Positions 9,503 to 17,661 of a DNA stretch of 64,000 nt are shown piece by piece; within the stretch, counting starts at the first letter, position 1, and every line of letters begins with the position of its first letter. A program made the position numbers and the translations under genes. The notes under the pieces were generated by a model. That model was not told the origin of the DNA. It did not search any database and was given only the letters and a program-made list of their open reading frames with translations. Source of the stretch: Xanthomonas prunicola (lineage in GTDB: Bacteria > Pseudomonadota > Gammaproteobacteria > Xanthomonadales > Xanthomonadaceae); NCBI RefSeq assembly GCF_002846205.1, contig NZ_PHKV01000014.1, positions 1-64,000 of the forward strand, read 5' to 3'.

Positions 9503-11314
9503 TCAGCGTGGGGACTTGGCCTTGGTCGTCGTCGAGCCCGTGGTGCCAGCGTCGCTGGCGTCTGCGCCAGCCGGCTGCGCAGTCGCCGCGCTTGCACCGG
9601 GCTTGTTGGCCATCATGCGGTCGCGCGCGGCCTTGAACGGGTTGCCGGGGTACCAATTGGGCCAACGTTCGCCGGCCGCCACATCCTTACCCACCCCATA
9701 GACCACCTGCAGGTCTTCGATGGTGCCATCGAGCTTCCAGGTGGCGGCGTCGTATTCGTCGCCGGGGGCGTGGTAGCGGTGGCGTCCATAGTCCTCCGCC
9801 GCGGCACGTCCGGCGGCGGTGCCGCCTTCTCGCAGGTCTTCACCACCGTCGGCATACAACGCCGGCACGCCAGCCTTGGCGAAGTTGAAGTGATCCGAAC
9901 GGAAATACGAGCCGCTTTGCGGCGTGGCTTCGGCATGCAGGGTGCGGCCCTGCATCGCGGCGATCGGCTTGAGGATGTCCTCCAGCTCCGAGCTCCCCAT
10001 GCCCACCACGGTGACATCGCGCGCGCGTCCAGCGACCGACATGGCATCCAGATTGATCACCGCAGCGATCTTGTCCAGCGGGAAGCTCGGGTTGGCCACG
10101 TAGTACTTGGAACCGAGCAGGCCGGATTCTTCCAGCGTCACGGCCAGGAACACCACCGACCGCGCCGGCTTGGGATCCTGATGCGCGAATGCATCGGCAA
10201 TTTCCAGAATGCCAGCCACGCCGGTGGCGTTGTCCACCGCGCCGTTGTAGATGTTGTCGCCGCTTTCGCCCGGATGCTTGCCCAGGTGATCCCAGTGCGC
10301 CATGTACAGCACCGCTTCATCGGCGTGGCTGGTGCCCGGCAGCACGCCGACCACGTTGCGCGAGGTCTTCGCCGCGATGGTGCTCTTGAGGTCTACCGAC
10401 CAGCTGGCCTTCAACGGCACCGGCTTGAAACCACGCTTGCTGGCATCCTTGTAGGCCTGGGCCAGATCGAGCCCGGCGTTGGCGAACAGCTGCTTGGCGG
10501 TGTCGGCGCTGATCCAGCCCTGCACGGGTAGGCGCGGGTCCGGGTCGTCCTTGGCCGGCAAGTCGTATTGCGGGCCGGACCAGGAATTTTTCACCACGTC
10601 CCAGCCGTAACTGGCACCGGGGGTGTCGTGCACGATCAACGCCGCAGCCGCGCCCTTGCGTGCGGCTTCTTCGAACTTGTAGGTCCAGCGCCCGTAGTAG
10701 GTCATGCGCTTGCCGTCGAACAACTTGGGATCGTCGGTGTGGAAGCCCGGGTCGTTGACGAACATCACCACCGTCTTGCCCTTCCAATCCTGGCCGGCGT
10801 AGTCGTTCCATTGCTGCTCGGGCGCATCCACGCCGTAACCGACGAACACCAGCTCGCTGTTGTCCAGCTTGACCTCGGCTTGGCCGGTCCGCGTACCGAC
10901 CACGATGTCGGTGCCGAAGGCGAGGGCACGGGTCTTGTCGCCGCTGCGCAGGCTGGGCGCGGTGGATGCATCGGCGGTGGTTTCCACCATCGGCACCTCC
11001 TGGAACCAACTGTCGCCATTGCCCGGCTGCAGCCCGATGCGCTGCATCTGGTCGCGGATATAGGTCACGGTCTTTTCTTCGCCGGGCGTACCCGGGCCGC
11101 GGCCTTCGAAGTCGTCCGACGCCAGCGTCTTGACCAGTTCGGCGAAATCGCCGGTGGTCAGTTCCGGCGAGAAGGTGTGGCGGCTGACCGGCGCACTGGG
11201 CGCGCTATCGGTCGGCGTCTGCGTGGCAGGCGCGCTGGGCGCATCGGCGGGTTCGCGTTTGCAGCCGGCCAGGGCCAGCGTCGCGGCCAGGCACAACAGA
11301 ATCTTGCGGGGCAT
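9503..11314 (-). CDS. M28-family zinc peptidase lipoprotein with PA domain
   Basis: This is a predicted exported aminopeptidase of family M28, 603 residues from ATG 11314 behind AGGAG. The N-terminus is a lipoprotein signal, with lipobox LAGC and lipidation at C18, so it should be anchored in the outer or inner membrane facing the periplasm. A protease-associated domain lies at about 150-270, inserted ahead of the catalytic core. Zinc and catalytic residues are H340 and D342 (AHWDHLG), D361 (VDNATG), E395/E396 (LEESG), D423 (NLDAM) and H475 (RSDHF). A low-complexity Ala/Thr/Lys tail closes the protein. Substrates are presumably N-terminal residues of periplasmic or imported peptides. The gene converges with the PepSY-like gene. 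Confidence 0.9.
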   Translation of the reverse strand: MPRKILLCLAATLALAGCKREPADAPSAPATQTPTDSAPSAPVSRHTFSPELTTGDFAELVKTLASDDFEGRGPGTPGEEKTVTYIRDQMQRIGLQPGNGDSWFQEVPMVETTADASTAPSLRSGDKTRALAFGTDIVVGTRTGQAEVKLDNSELVFVGYGVDAPEQQWNDYAGQDWKGKTVVMFVNDPGFHTDDPKLFDGKRMTYYGRWTYKFEEAARKGAAAALIVHDTPGASYGWDVVKNSWSGPQYDLPAKDDPDPRLPVQGWISADTAKQLFANAGLDLAQAYKDASKRGFKPVPLKASWSVDLKSTIAAKTSRNVVGVLPGTSHADEAVLYMAHWDHLGKHPGESGDNIYNGAVDNATGVAGILEIADAFAHQDPKPARSVVFLAVTLEESGLLGSKYYVANPSFPLDKIAAVINLDAMSVAGRARDVTVVGMGSSELEDILKPIAAMQGRTLHAEATPQSGSYFRSDHFNFAKAGVPALYADGGEDLREGGTAAGRAAAEDYGRHRYHAPGDEYDAATWKLDGTIEDLQVVYGVGKDVAAGERWPNWYPGNPFKAARDRMMANKPGASAATAQPAGADASDAGTTGSTTTKAKSPR

Positions 11315-11414
11315 CGGAACTCCTCGTGCGGCGGAATCCCGATCTTAGTGCGTACGCCGCATGGTGAGGTGAGCGCGCGATTGGATGTGCTGCAGTCGGC
11401 AATGCACGCCGGGC

Positions 11415-11437
11415 AGGGCGCCTGAAGCAGGCGCCCT
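11415..11437 (-). terminator. GC-rich hairpin after the ETVNG-repeat gene
   Basis: AGGGCGCCTG and CAGGCGCCCT form a perfect 10-bp stem with an AAG loop about 40 bases beyond the stop of the minus-strand gene at 11477. There is no T-run, so termination is plausible but not proven. Confidence 0.5.
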
Positions 11438-11476
11438 CGGTCCGACGCACGCACGGGCGGGTGGGTGCCGAACGCG

Positions 11477-12133
11477 TCAGTCTTTCGGCGCCACGTCGCC
11501 GTCGAAGCTGCGTGCCGTGGCGCCGCTCACCGCGCCGATCTTGGCGCTGCGGTGCACGTACAGGGTGACCTCGCGCTCGAAGTGCAGCGGTCCATCGACC
11601 ACCGCGCCCGGGCCGATTACCACGCGCGGCGTGCGCGAGGTCTGGAACGAAAAACCGAAGTTTGGCTTGGTCACCTTGATGCCGCCGCGCACATGCGAGC
11701 CCACCCCGACCGTGATATCGCCGTTGACGGTCTCGATGCCCTTGCCGAGCTCGGTTCCCACCAATCCGATACTGCCGTTGACGGTTTCCATGCCACCGCT
11801 GATCTGGCTTCCGCGCTCGGAGAGGATGCTGCCGTTGACCGTCTCCAGCCCGCCGGACACGGTCACCTTCTGACCCAACGTAATTGCGCCGTTGACGGTT
11901 TCCACGCCACCGGTGCGCGCGTTATCGCCGATGCGGATGCCGCCATTGACGGTCTCCACGCTCTTGGTTTGCGCACCGGCACCGATCTCGATGGAGCCGT
12001 TCACCGTTTCCAGTGCGCCATAGGACTTGCCGGCGTCTGCGCTGATGCGGCCGTTGACCTTGCTGACGTCGTCGTCGGCCCAGGCGCTCGTACAGACCAG
12101 GGACAGTGCCAGGAGAAGAATTTGGGGCTTCAT
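11477..12133 (-). CDS. Secreted ETVNG-repeat protein
   Basis: This encodes 218 residues with a signal peptide ending near SAWA (about 19). The body is a run of about seven repeats of 18-19 residues, six with ETVNGxI and a first degenerate one with SKVNGRI. Each supplies a short strand, a turn and a Gly-rich segment, as in right-handed beta-solenoid or DUF4097/GIN-type adhesin folds. The final 60 residues (from KVTKPNFGF to the end) are non-repetitive and may cap the solenoid. The repeats are also visible in the DNA as recurring GCCGTTGACGGT. No enzyme motif is present. It is probably a periplasmic or surface structural protein; the function is unknown. It is divergent from the EnvC-like gene, with about 100 bases between them. 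Confidence 0.75.
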   Translation of the reverse strand: MKPQILLLALSLVCTSAWADDDVSKVNGRISADAGKSYGALETVNGSIEIGAGAQTKSVETVNGGIRIGDNARTGGVETVNGAITLGQKVTVSGGLETVNGSILSERGSQISGGMETVNGSIGLVGTELGKGIETVNGDITVGVGSHVRGGIKVTKPNFGFSFQTSRTPRVVIGPGAVVDGPLHFEREVTLYVHRSAKIGAVSGATARSFDGDVAPKD

Positions 12134-12230
12134 GCTGAACCTCGCGCGGCGGCGGTTGTCTGGGGCGTGGCGGCGATAACATCATGCTTGGCTACAATCG
12201 CGCACCTGCCTGAAGTCACTGGATCTTTCG

Positions 12231-13529
12231 TTGCCCCCTTCGCCCGCACTGCCGCCGCGCTTGCTGCTCGCCCCTGCCACCGGACGTGGCCAGAGGTGGC
12301 TGGCGGCGTGCGTGCTGGCCTGCACATTGCTCGGCAGCGTGGGCGCAAGCGCGCAGAGCCAACGCGACACCGAGCGCAAACTGCAGCAGCTACGCGATGA
12401 GCTCAAGACCATCAGCGCCGATCGGCGCGAGCTGGAAGGCAAGCGCGGCACCGCTGCACAACAGTTGCGCCAAGCCGACGAGAAAGTGGCCAGGACCGCA
12501 CGCGCCCTGAGCGAGACCGAAGCGGCGATGCGCGCGCAGGAACAACATCTTTCCACCCTGCAGCAGGAACGCGCGCAGTTGCAGCGCGGCCTGCAAAACC
12601 AGCGCGCGCAGCTGGCGGCATTGTTGCGCGCTGCCGATCAGGTGGGCCGCAACGCGCCGCTGAAAGTGCTGCTCTCGCAGGACACGGTGGGCGATGCCAC
12701 GCGCATGCTGGCCGACCACCGCTATGTGCAGAACGCGCGTGCGCAGCGCATCCACGCCTTGACCACGCAGCTGGATGCCCTGACGAAAGTGGAACAGGAC
12801 ATCGCCACCCGCCGCCAGGCGCTGGATGCAGCGCGCGCACAGCAAAAAGCGCAGGCCGCCACGTTGCAGAAGGATCGCTCGCAGCAAGCGGCCACCGTCG
12901 CGCAACTGGACGATCGCTACAAACAACGCGCCGAACGCGAAAAGGCGATCGGCCAGGACGCAAAAGCGCTGGAGCAGCTGCTTGCCAATCTGCGCGCCGC
13001 CGCCGCCAAGGCCGAAGCCGAACGTCGCGCTGCCGCCAAACGCGCTGCCGCCGAAGCCGCTGCGCAGGCAAAACGCGGCAAAACCGAGCGCCCCGATCGC
13101 CCAGGCAAGACGCCACCGAAGGTCGTCGCCAGTGCACCGGCCCCCAAGGTCGGCGGACTCAGCTGGCCGGTGTCGGGCAATCTGCTGGCGCGCTTCAATG
13201 CCACCTTGCCCGATGGCCACACCAGCAAGGGTGTACTGATCGGCGCGCCCAAGGGCACCACCGTCACCGCAGTGGCCGATGGCACGGTGGTGTTTTCCGA
13301 CTGGATGACCGGCTACGGCATGATCCTGATCGTGGACCACGGCAACGGCTACATGAGCCTGTACGCGCATAACGACACCTTGCTGCGCGATGCCGGCGCG
13401 TCGATCAAACGCGGCGAAGCGGTGGCAAAGGTCGGCAGTTCGGGCGGGCAGGGCGTGCCGGCGCTGTACTTCGAATTGCGTCGCAACGGGCAGCCGGTAG
13501 ATCCATCGAGCTGGCTGCAACGCCGCTAA
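12231..13529 (+). CDS. EnvC-like murein hydrolase activator
   Basis: This 432-residue protein has a signal peptide (hydrophobic core near 24-40, ending ASA-QS), a long coiled coil of Gln/Arg/Ala-rich heptads at about 45-265, a Lys/Ala/Pro-rich linker, and a C-terminal LytM/M23 domain at about 305-432. The LytM domain has lost the zinc ligands: the usual HxxxD is replaced around SKGVLIGAP, and the C-terminal HxH reads ALYFELR. This is exactly the EnvC situation, where the domain activates cell-division amidases instead of cutting peptidoglycan. The start is uncertain: the frame opens with TTG at 12231 and contains no upstream ATG. The CtpA-type protease gene follows about 100 bases downstream, a common neighbour of envC in gammaproteobacteria. 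Confidence 0.88.
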   Translation: MPPSPALPPRLLLAPATGRGQRWLAACVLACTLLGSVGASAQSQRDTERKLQQLRDELKTISADRRELEGKRGTAAQQLRQADEKVARTARALSETEAAMRAQEQHLSTLQQERAQLQRGLQNQRAQLAALLRAADQVGRNAPLKVLLSQDTVGDATRMLADHRYVQNARAQRIHALTTQLDALTKVEQDIATRRQALDAARAQQKAQAATLQKDRSQQAATVAQLDDRYKQRAEREKAIGQDAKALEQLLANLRAAAAKAEAERRAAAKRAAAEAAAQAKRGKTERPDRPGKTPPKVVASAPAPKVGGLSWPVSGNLLARFNATLPDGHTSKGVLIGAPKGTTVTAVADGTVVFSDWMTGYGMILIVDHGNGYMSLYAHNDTLLRDAGASIKRGEAVAKVGSSGGQGVPALYFELRRNGQPVDPSSWLQRR

Positions 13530-13633
13530 GCGCAGCGCACCGCCCGCAATTCAACGCGGATTTACCGCTGCTTCGCGCATAATCCGGTCAGCTCCGCGCT
13601 GCGGGGCGCCTTATCTCTTTGTCGGAGTGCTTC

Positions 13634-15157
13634 ATGCGCGTAGCCGTCCTGTCCGTTGCCCTGTCGCTGGCCCTGTTCGCGTCGCCCGGTTGGGCGCAGA
13701 AGGCCGGCCCCGCCGCCGCCCAGGCCACCGCGGACGATCCGGAAGCCAATGAAGCCGCTGTCTCCAAGGTGCCGCTGGATGAGATCCGCCGCTTCGTGGC
13801 GGTCTACAACGCGGTCAAGCAGGCCTACGTCGACCCGGTCGAAGACAAGAAGCTGATGCACGCCGCCGTGCGCGGCCTGCTCTCGGACCTGGACCCGCAC
13901 AGCACCTATTTCGACAAGGAAGACGCCGAAGCCTTCGACGAACAGGCCACCGGCGCCTACGACGGTATTGGCGTGGAATTGCTGCAGCAGCAGGACAACA
14001 CGCTGAAGGTGATCGCGCCGATCGACGACACCCCGGCTGCGCGCGCCGGCATCCGCGCCGGCGATGTGATCGTGGCCATCGACGGCAAGCCGATCGATGC
14101 GAGCAAGGCGATGGAGCCGCTGCGCGGCGAATCCGGCAGCAAGGTGGTCCTGACCATCGTGCGTGACAAGACGCCCAAGCCGTTCGATGTGACCCTGCAG
14201 CGCGAAACCATCCGCGTGGCCAGCGTGCGTAGCAAGATGCTGGAACCCGGCTACGGCTACATCCGCATCAGCACCTTCCAGGCCGACACCGGTGCCGACT
14301 TCCAGAAGAACCTCAAGCAGCTGCAGGCCGGCGGCAAGTTGCGCGGCTTGGTGCTGGATCTGCGCAGCAATCCCGGCGGTCTGCTGACCTCGGCGGTGCA
14401 GGTGGCCGACGATCTGCTCGACAAGGGCAATATCGTCAGCACGCGCGGACGCATCTCCATCAGCGATGCCAAGTTCGACGCCACCCCGGGTGATCTGCTG
14501 AGCGGCGCACCGGTGGTGGTGCTGGTGGACGCCGGCTCGGCCAGCGCCTCGGAGGTGCTGGCCGGTGCGCTGCGCGACAACAAGCGCGCACGCATCATCG
14601 GCAGCCGCACCTTCGGTAAGGGCTCGGTGCAGACCGTGCTGCCGCTGGACAACGGCGACTCGGTCAAGCTCACCACCGCGCGTTATTACACGCCTAGCGG
14701 CAAGTCGATTCAGGCCAGCGGCATCGTGCCGGAGGTGATGCTCACCCCCGAGCCCCAGCCGGGCGATGCCGATGTGCCGGCCAGCCTGACCGACTACAGC
14801 GAAGCCACCTTGCCCGGCCATCTGCGCGGCGACGACGAAGGCGAAGAGGGCTATAGCGCTGGCGACGTGTTGCCGGGCGACGGCCCGATCAACGAAGCCC
14901 TGGCCGAACTCAAGCAACCCGGCTCCGCCGCCAAGGCGCAAGCTGCACGCAAGGCCAAGGCGCAGGCAGCGCAGAAGGCCAAGGCCGCCAAGACCGGTGC
15001 CGAGTCCAAGCCGGCGACAGCGCGCCCGGCAACCACGAACACGCCCAAATCGGCCGAACCGGCAGGCAAAGCCAAGCCGACTGCCGCACCTGTTGCGCCA
15101 GTCGAACCGGCACAGCCGACGCCGCCAGCGGACAAGCCCGCCGAGCCGGTCAACTAA
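13634..15157 (+). CDS. Carboxy-terminal processing protease (S41, CtpA type)
   Basis: This is a periplasmic serine protease of family S41 that trims C-termini and degrades envelope proteins. It has 507 residues from ATG 13634, with GGAG at 13623-13626; the TTG at 13619 is less likely. Signal peptide 1-21 ends GWA-QK. A PDZ domain covers about 105-180. The catalytic dyad is S304 in GSASASE and K329 in TFGKGS, exactly 25 residues apart as in Prc/Tsp. The last 90 residues are a low-complexity Lys/Ala/Pro tail, longer than in most family members. The gene sits downstream of the EnvC-like gene in the same direction, which suggests joint roles in cell-wall remodelling. Confidence 0.93.
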   Translation: MRVAVLSVALSLALFASPGWAQKAGPAAAQATADDPEANEAAVSKVPLDEIRRFVAVYNAVKQAYVDPVEDKKLMHAAVRGLLSDLDPHSTYFDKEDAEAFDEQATGAYDGIGVELLQQQDNTLKVIAPIDDTPAARAGIRAGDVIVAIDGKPIDASKAMEPLRGESGSKVVLTIVRDKTPKPFDVTLQRETIRVASVRSKMLEPGYGYIRISTFQADTGADFQKNLKQLQAGGKLRGLVLDLRSNPGGLLTSAVQVADDLLDKGNIVSTRGRISISDAKFDATPGDLLSGAPVVVLVDAGSASASEVLAGALRDNKRARIIGSRTFGKGSVQTVLPLDNGDSVKLTTARYYTPSGKSIQASGIVPEVMLTPEPQPGDADVPASLTDYSEATLPGHLRGDDEGEEGYSAGDVLPGDGPINEALAELKQPGSAAKAQAARKAKAQAAQKAKAAKTGAESKPATARPATTNTPKSAEPAGKAKPTAAPVAPVEPAQPTPPADKPAEPVN

Positions 15158-15323
15158 GCGTAGGCAACAGACCTGCGCGCGTCGTTGTGACGTCGGTCTG
15201 GTCGGCGCACAGGAATCGGTGGGAGAGCGGTACATGCCGCACCGAACACTGGCCGCCGCGTACCTGGCGGCAGCGCACGCGTTTTTGTCGGGTGCTTCAA
15301 GGCCGCGATAACGCAGCGGGGAA

Positions 15324-16316
15324 TCACACCCGCTGCGGTGTTGCCCACACCTCGGGGTTGACCAGGTTGCGCGGTGTACCCGCGGCAAACGCCAGCACGT
15401 TGTCGAACGCCGCGTCGAAATACAGCGCGTAGCTGTCGCGTTCCACATAGCCAAGATGCGGTGTTGCCAACACGCGTGGATGGAGCAGCAGCCGATCGCG
15501 CGGGTCCAGCACCGGCTCATGCTCGAACACATCCAGCGCGGCGTACCCCGGCCGGCCAGCATCCAACCCCGCCAGCAAGGCGCCAGGGACGATCAACTCG
15601 GCACGGCTGGTGTTGACCAGCAACGCGTCGTTGCGCATGCGCGCCAGATCCTGTGCGGTGACGTCGTGACGTGTCTGCGCGGTCAGGCGCCGATGCAGCG
15701 ATAACACATCGCTGCATTCGAACAACTCCTCTCGGCTGCCCGCAATCGCGAACCCGTCGCGCGCTGCCTGCGCACAGGACGCTTCGCCCCCCCACACCAC
15801 CACCTGCATGCCAAAGACGCGCCCGATGCTGGCCACGCGTTGGCCGATCCGTCCGTAACTCCAGATCCCCAACGTGCGCCCATGCAGCACGCGCCCCAAG
15901 CCGGGATCGCCAAGTGCCTGCCAGCGGCCCTGTTGCAATGCATGCTGGTACTCCGTCAGCCGACGGCTGGCCGACAGGATCAATGCCCAGGTCAGCTCTG
16001 CCGGTGCTACCGGTGAGCCGACGCCTTCAGCGACCGCCACACCCAGCGCGGTGCACGCCGCCACATCCACATGCGCGCCCACGCGCCCGGTCTGGCTGAT
16101 CAGTTTCAGCCGTGGCAGTCGTTGCAGCAGCGCCGCATCCATCCGCGTGCGTTCGCGGATCAGCACCAGCGCATCGGCGTCGGCCAGACACGCGACGCGC
16201 GCATCGAGATCCTCGTCCAGTGCGCCCAGTACCTGCACCTGGTGGCGTTGCATCCGCTGCACGCACGGCAGCTGCGCGACGGCGCCCTGGTAATCGTCGG
16301 GCACCAGAATGCGCAT
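15324..16316 (-). CDS. D-isomer-specific 2-hydroxyacid dehydrogenase
   Basis: This cytoplasmic oxidoreductase interconverts a D-2-hydroxyacid and a 2-keto acid using NAD(P); the substrate is unknown. It has 330 residues. The catalytic Arg-Glu-His set is visible as R238 (NTSRAE), E267 (DVFEHEP) and H287 (ATPHLG). The cofactor loop reads GIWSYGRIG (150-158), so the first glycine of the usual GxGxxG is serine, an unusual change for this family. The ATG at 16316 overlaps the stop codon of the upstream DUF1820 gene by one base (TGATG), so the two are translationally coupled. A longer in-frame extension upstream was rejected because it would lie inside that gene. Confidence 0.9.
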   Translation of the reverse strand: MRILVPDDYQGAVAQLPCVQRMQRHQVQVLGALDEDLDARVACLADADALVLIRERTRMDAALLQRLPRLKLISQTGRVGAHVDVAACTALGVAVAEGVGSPVAPAELTWALILSASRRLTEYQHALQQGRWQALGDPGLGRVLHGRTLGIWSYGRIGQRVASIGRVFGMQVVVWGGEASCAQAARDGFAIAGSREELFECSDVLSLHRRLTAQTRHDVTAQDLARMRNDALLVNTSRAELIVPGALLAGLDAGRPGYAALDVFEHEPVLDPRDRLLLHPRVLATPHLGYVERDSYALYFDAAFDNVLAFAAGTPRNLVNPEVWATPQRV

Positions 16317-16636
16317 CAGCGTGGTTTGATCGGCGAGGGGAAGGGGGTAACCACCTTGTCGCCGGTGGTGGCATCGCGAATCACCGACTGGCCTTTTTTC
16401 TCGACCTCTTCGATCCGCACGATGCTCTGCATCGGCAGGTGCAGGGTCTTGGTGTTGCCGAATTCTTCGCGCAGGCGTTCTTCGGTGGGGTCCACCACCA
16501 GGCCATCGTGCACGTCGAACACCAGCTCGCCGATCTGATTGAAGCCCCACAGATGGCTGCCGGTGACCTCACGCGCGTAGAGCTCGTACACCTTGCCGTG
16601 ATTGAGGAAGGTGACTTTGTACAGAGACTTGGACAT
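16316..16636 (-). CDS. DUF1820 family protein
   Basis: This is a small soluble protein of 106 residues from ATG 16636; an in-frame GTG at 16657 is a weaker alternative. It matches the DUF1820 family seen in many gammaproteobacteria: KSLYKVTFLNHGKVYELYA at the N-terminus, GFNQIGELVF in the middle, and a basic Pro-rich end. No function is established. It has no signal peptide, membrane segment or catalytic motif. Translation is coupled to the downstream 2-hydroxyacid dehydrogenase by a one-base stop-start overlap. Confidence 0.85.
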   Translation of the reverse strand: MSKSLYKVTFLNHGKVYELYAREVTGSHLWGFNQIGELVFDVHDGLVVDPTEERLREEFGNTKTLHLPMQSIVRIEEVEKKGQSVIRDATTGDKVVTPFPSPIKPR

Positions 16637-16751
16637 GCCGCGATTATAGGCACGCACGCCTGGCCGCCGACGTGCGCAGCATCGCGCGTTGCTGGCTCAG
16701 CCGCGCAGCGATCAGCGCCTGCCCAGCTCGACACCAGGCGTGCTGCGCGCC

Positions 16752-17444
16752 TCAGAAGCCATGGCGCTTGCGCAGCCGCCGTGCGATCGCCGCGCGCACG
16801 TACAAGCCGTAGACGATGCCGAACACAAAGCCGGCGATATGTGCCGACCACGCCACCATGCCGAAGGCCGGGCCGATGTAGGCGAACACCACCTGCAGCA
16901 TCGCCCAGACACCGATCAGCAGGGGCGCCGGCACCCGGATGAATTCCAGAAACACGCCCAGCGGCAGCACCACGCCCAGCTTGGCACCCGGAAACAGCGC
17001 CAGGTACGTGCCGATCAACGCCGACACCGCGCCCGAGGCACCGATGATCACCCGGTCCGGCGTGCCGATGGCAAAGATCGCCGCCAGGTTGGAGGCGGCG
17101 CCGCCAACCAGAAACAGCAGCAATAACCGCCACGGGCCCAGGATGCGCTCGGCCGGCAACCCGAAGATCAGCAGGAACACCAGATTGCCGAGCAGATGCG
17201 ACCAGTCGGCGTGCAGGAACAGCGCAGTGAACAGGCGCAACACGCTGCCGTCGCGCAAGGTGGCCCACCAGTCGCCCAGATTGGAAACGCCGCTGGAGAG
17301 TGCGCCCCAGTCCAGCCACAGCGTATTGCGTGCCTCGCCCGGCCGGCTGATCGACCACAGATAAGCCAGCCACACCGTCGCAAACAGCAGCGGCACCGCC
17401 CAGCGTGGTGTGGGTTTCTTGCGGGAGGGGAGAGAGACAAACAT
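16752..17444 (-). CDS. Rhomboid-family intramembrane serine protease
   Basis: This is an inner-membrane protease of 230 residues and about six helices that cuts transmembrane segments of other proteins. The catalytic dyad is S137 in IIGASGAVS and H202 in WSAHIAGF, both inside predicted helices. LFLHADWSHLLGN (about 76-88) is the conserved first-loop motif. The start is set at ATG 17444; an upstream TTG at 17483 would add 13 residues without improving the topology. A basic tail (RRLRKRHGF) ends the protein on the cytoplasmic side. Substrates are unknown. A second rhomboid is encoded at 51965-52750. Confidence 0.9.
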   Translation of the reverse strand: MFVSLPSRKKPTPRWAVPLLFATVWLAYLWSISRPGEARNTLWLDWGALSSGVSNLGDWWATLRDGSVLRLFTALFLHADWSHLLGNLVFLLIFGLPAERILGPWRLLLLFLVGGAASNLAAIFAIGTPDRVIIGASGAVSALIGTYLALFPGAKLGVVLPLGVFLEFIRVPAPLLIGVWAMLQVVFAYIGPAFGMVAWSAHIAGFVFGIVYGLYVRAAIARRLRKRHGF

Positions 17445-17520
17445 CGGAGGGGGACAATAGCCGGTCCACGCTGCTGAACCCAACCCTAACCTGACAGCGC
17501 GTTCAGCGCGCGACTCGTTA

Positions 17521-17548
17521 TTGTTCGGTTAATCGTCATAGGTATACT
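17521..17548 (+). promoter_or_regulatory. Putative sigma-70 promoter for the FadL-type gene
   Basis: TTGTTC and TATACT are separated by 16 bases. They are followed by an unusual run of nine Gs at 17568-17576 in the leader, about 85 bases before the start codon. Confidence 0.5.
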
Positions 17549-17661
17549 GCGTACGGCGTCGTATGTCGGGGGGGGGTCTCCGGCGCGCTCCGGGCCTGGA
17601 TTGGTGCTGGACGCGGGCGCTGAATCGACCATTGCAGTCCTTATCCGGAGAGCTACAACTT

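Noticed and set aside
13562-15562. Long minus-strand frame of 666 codons over the CtpA-type gene
   Set aside because: It is antisense to a clear S41 protease, has no start signal or known domain, and is Ala/Arg/Gly-rich as expected for a shadow frame in GC-rich DNA.
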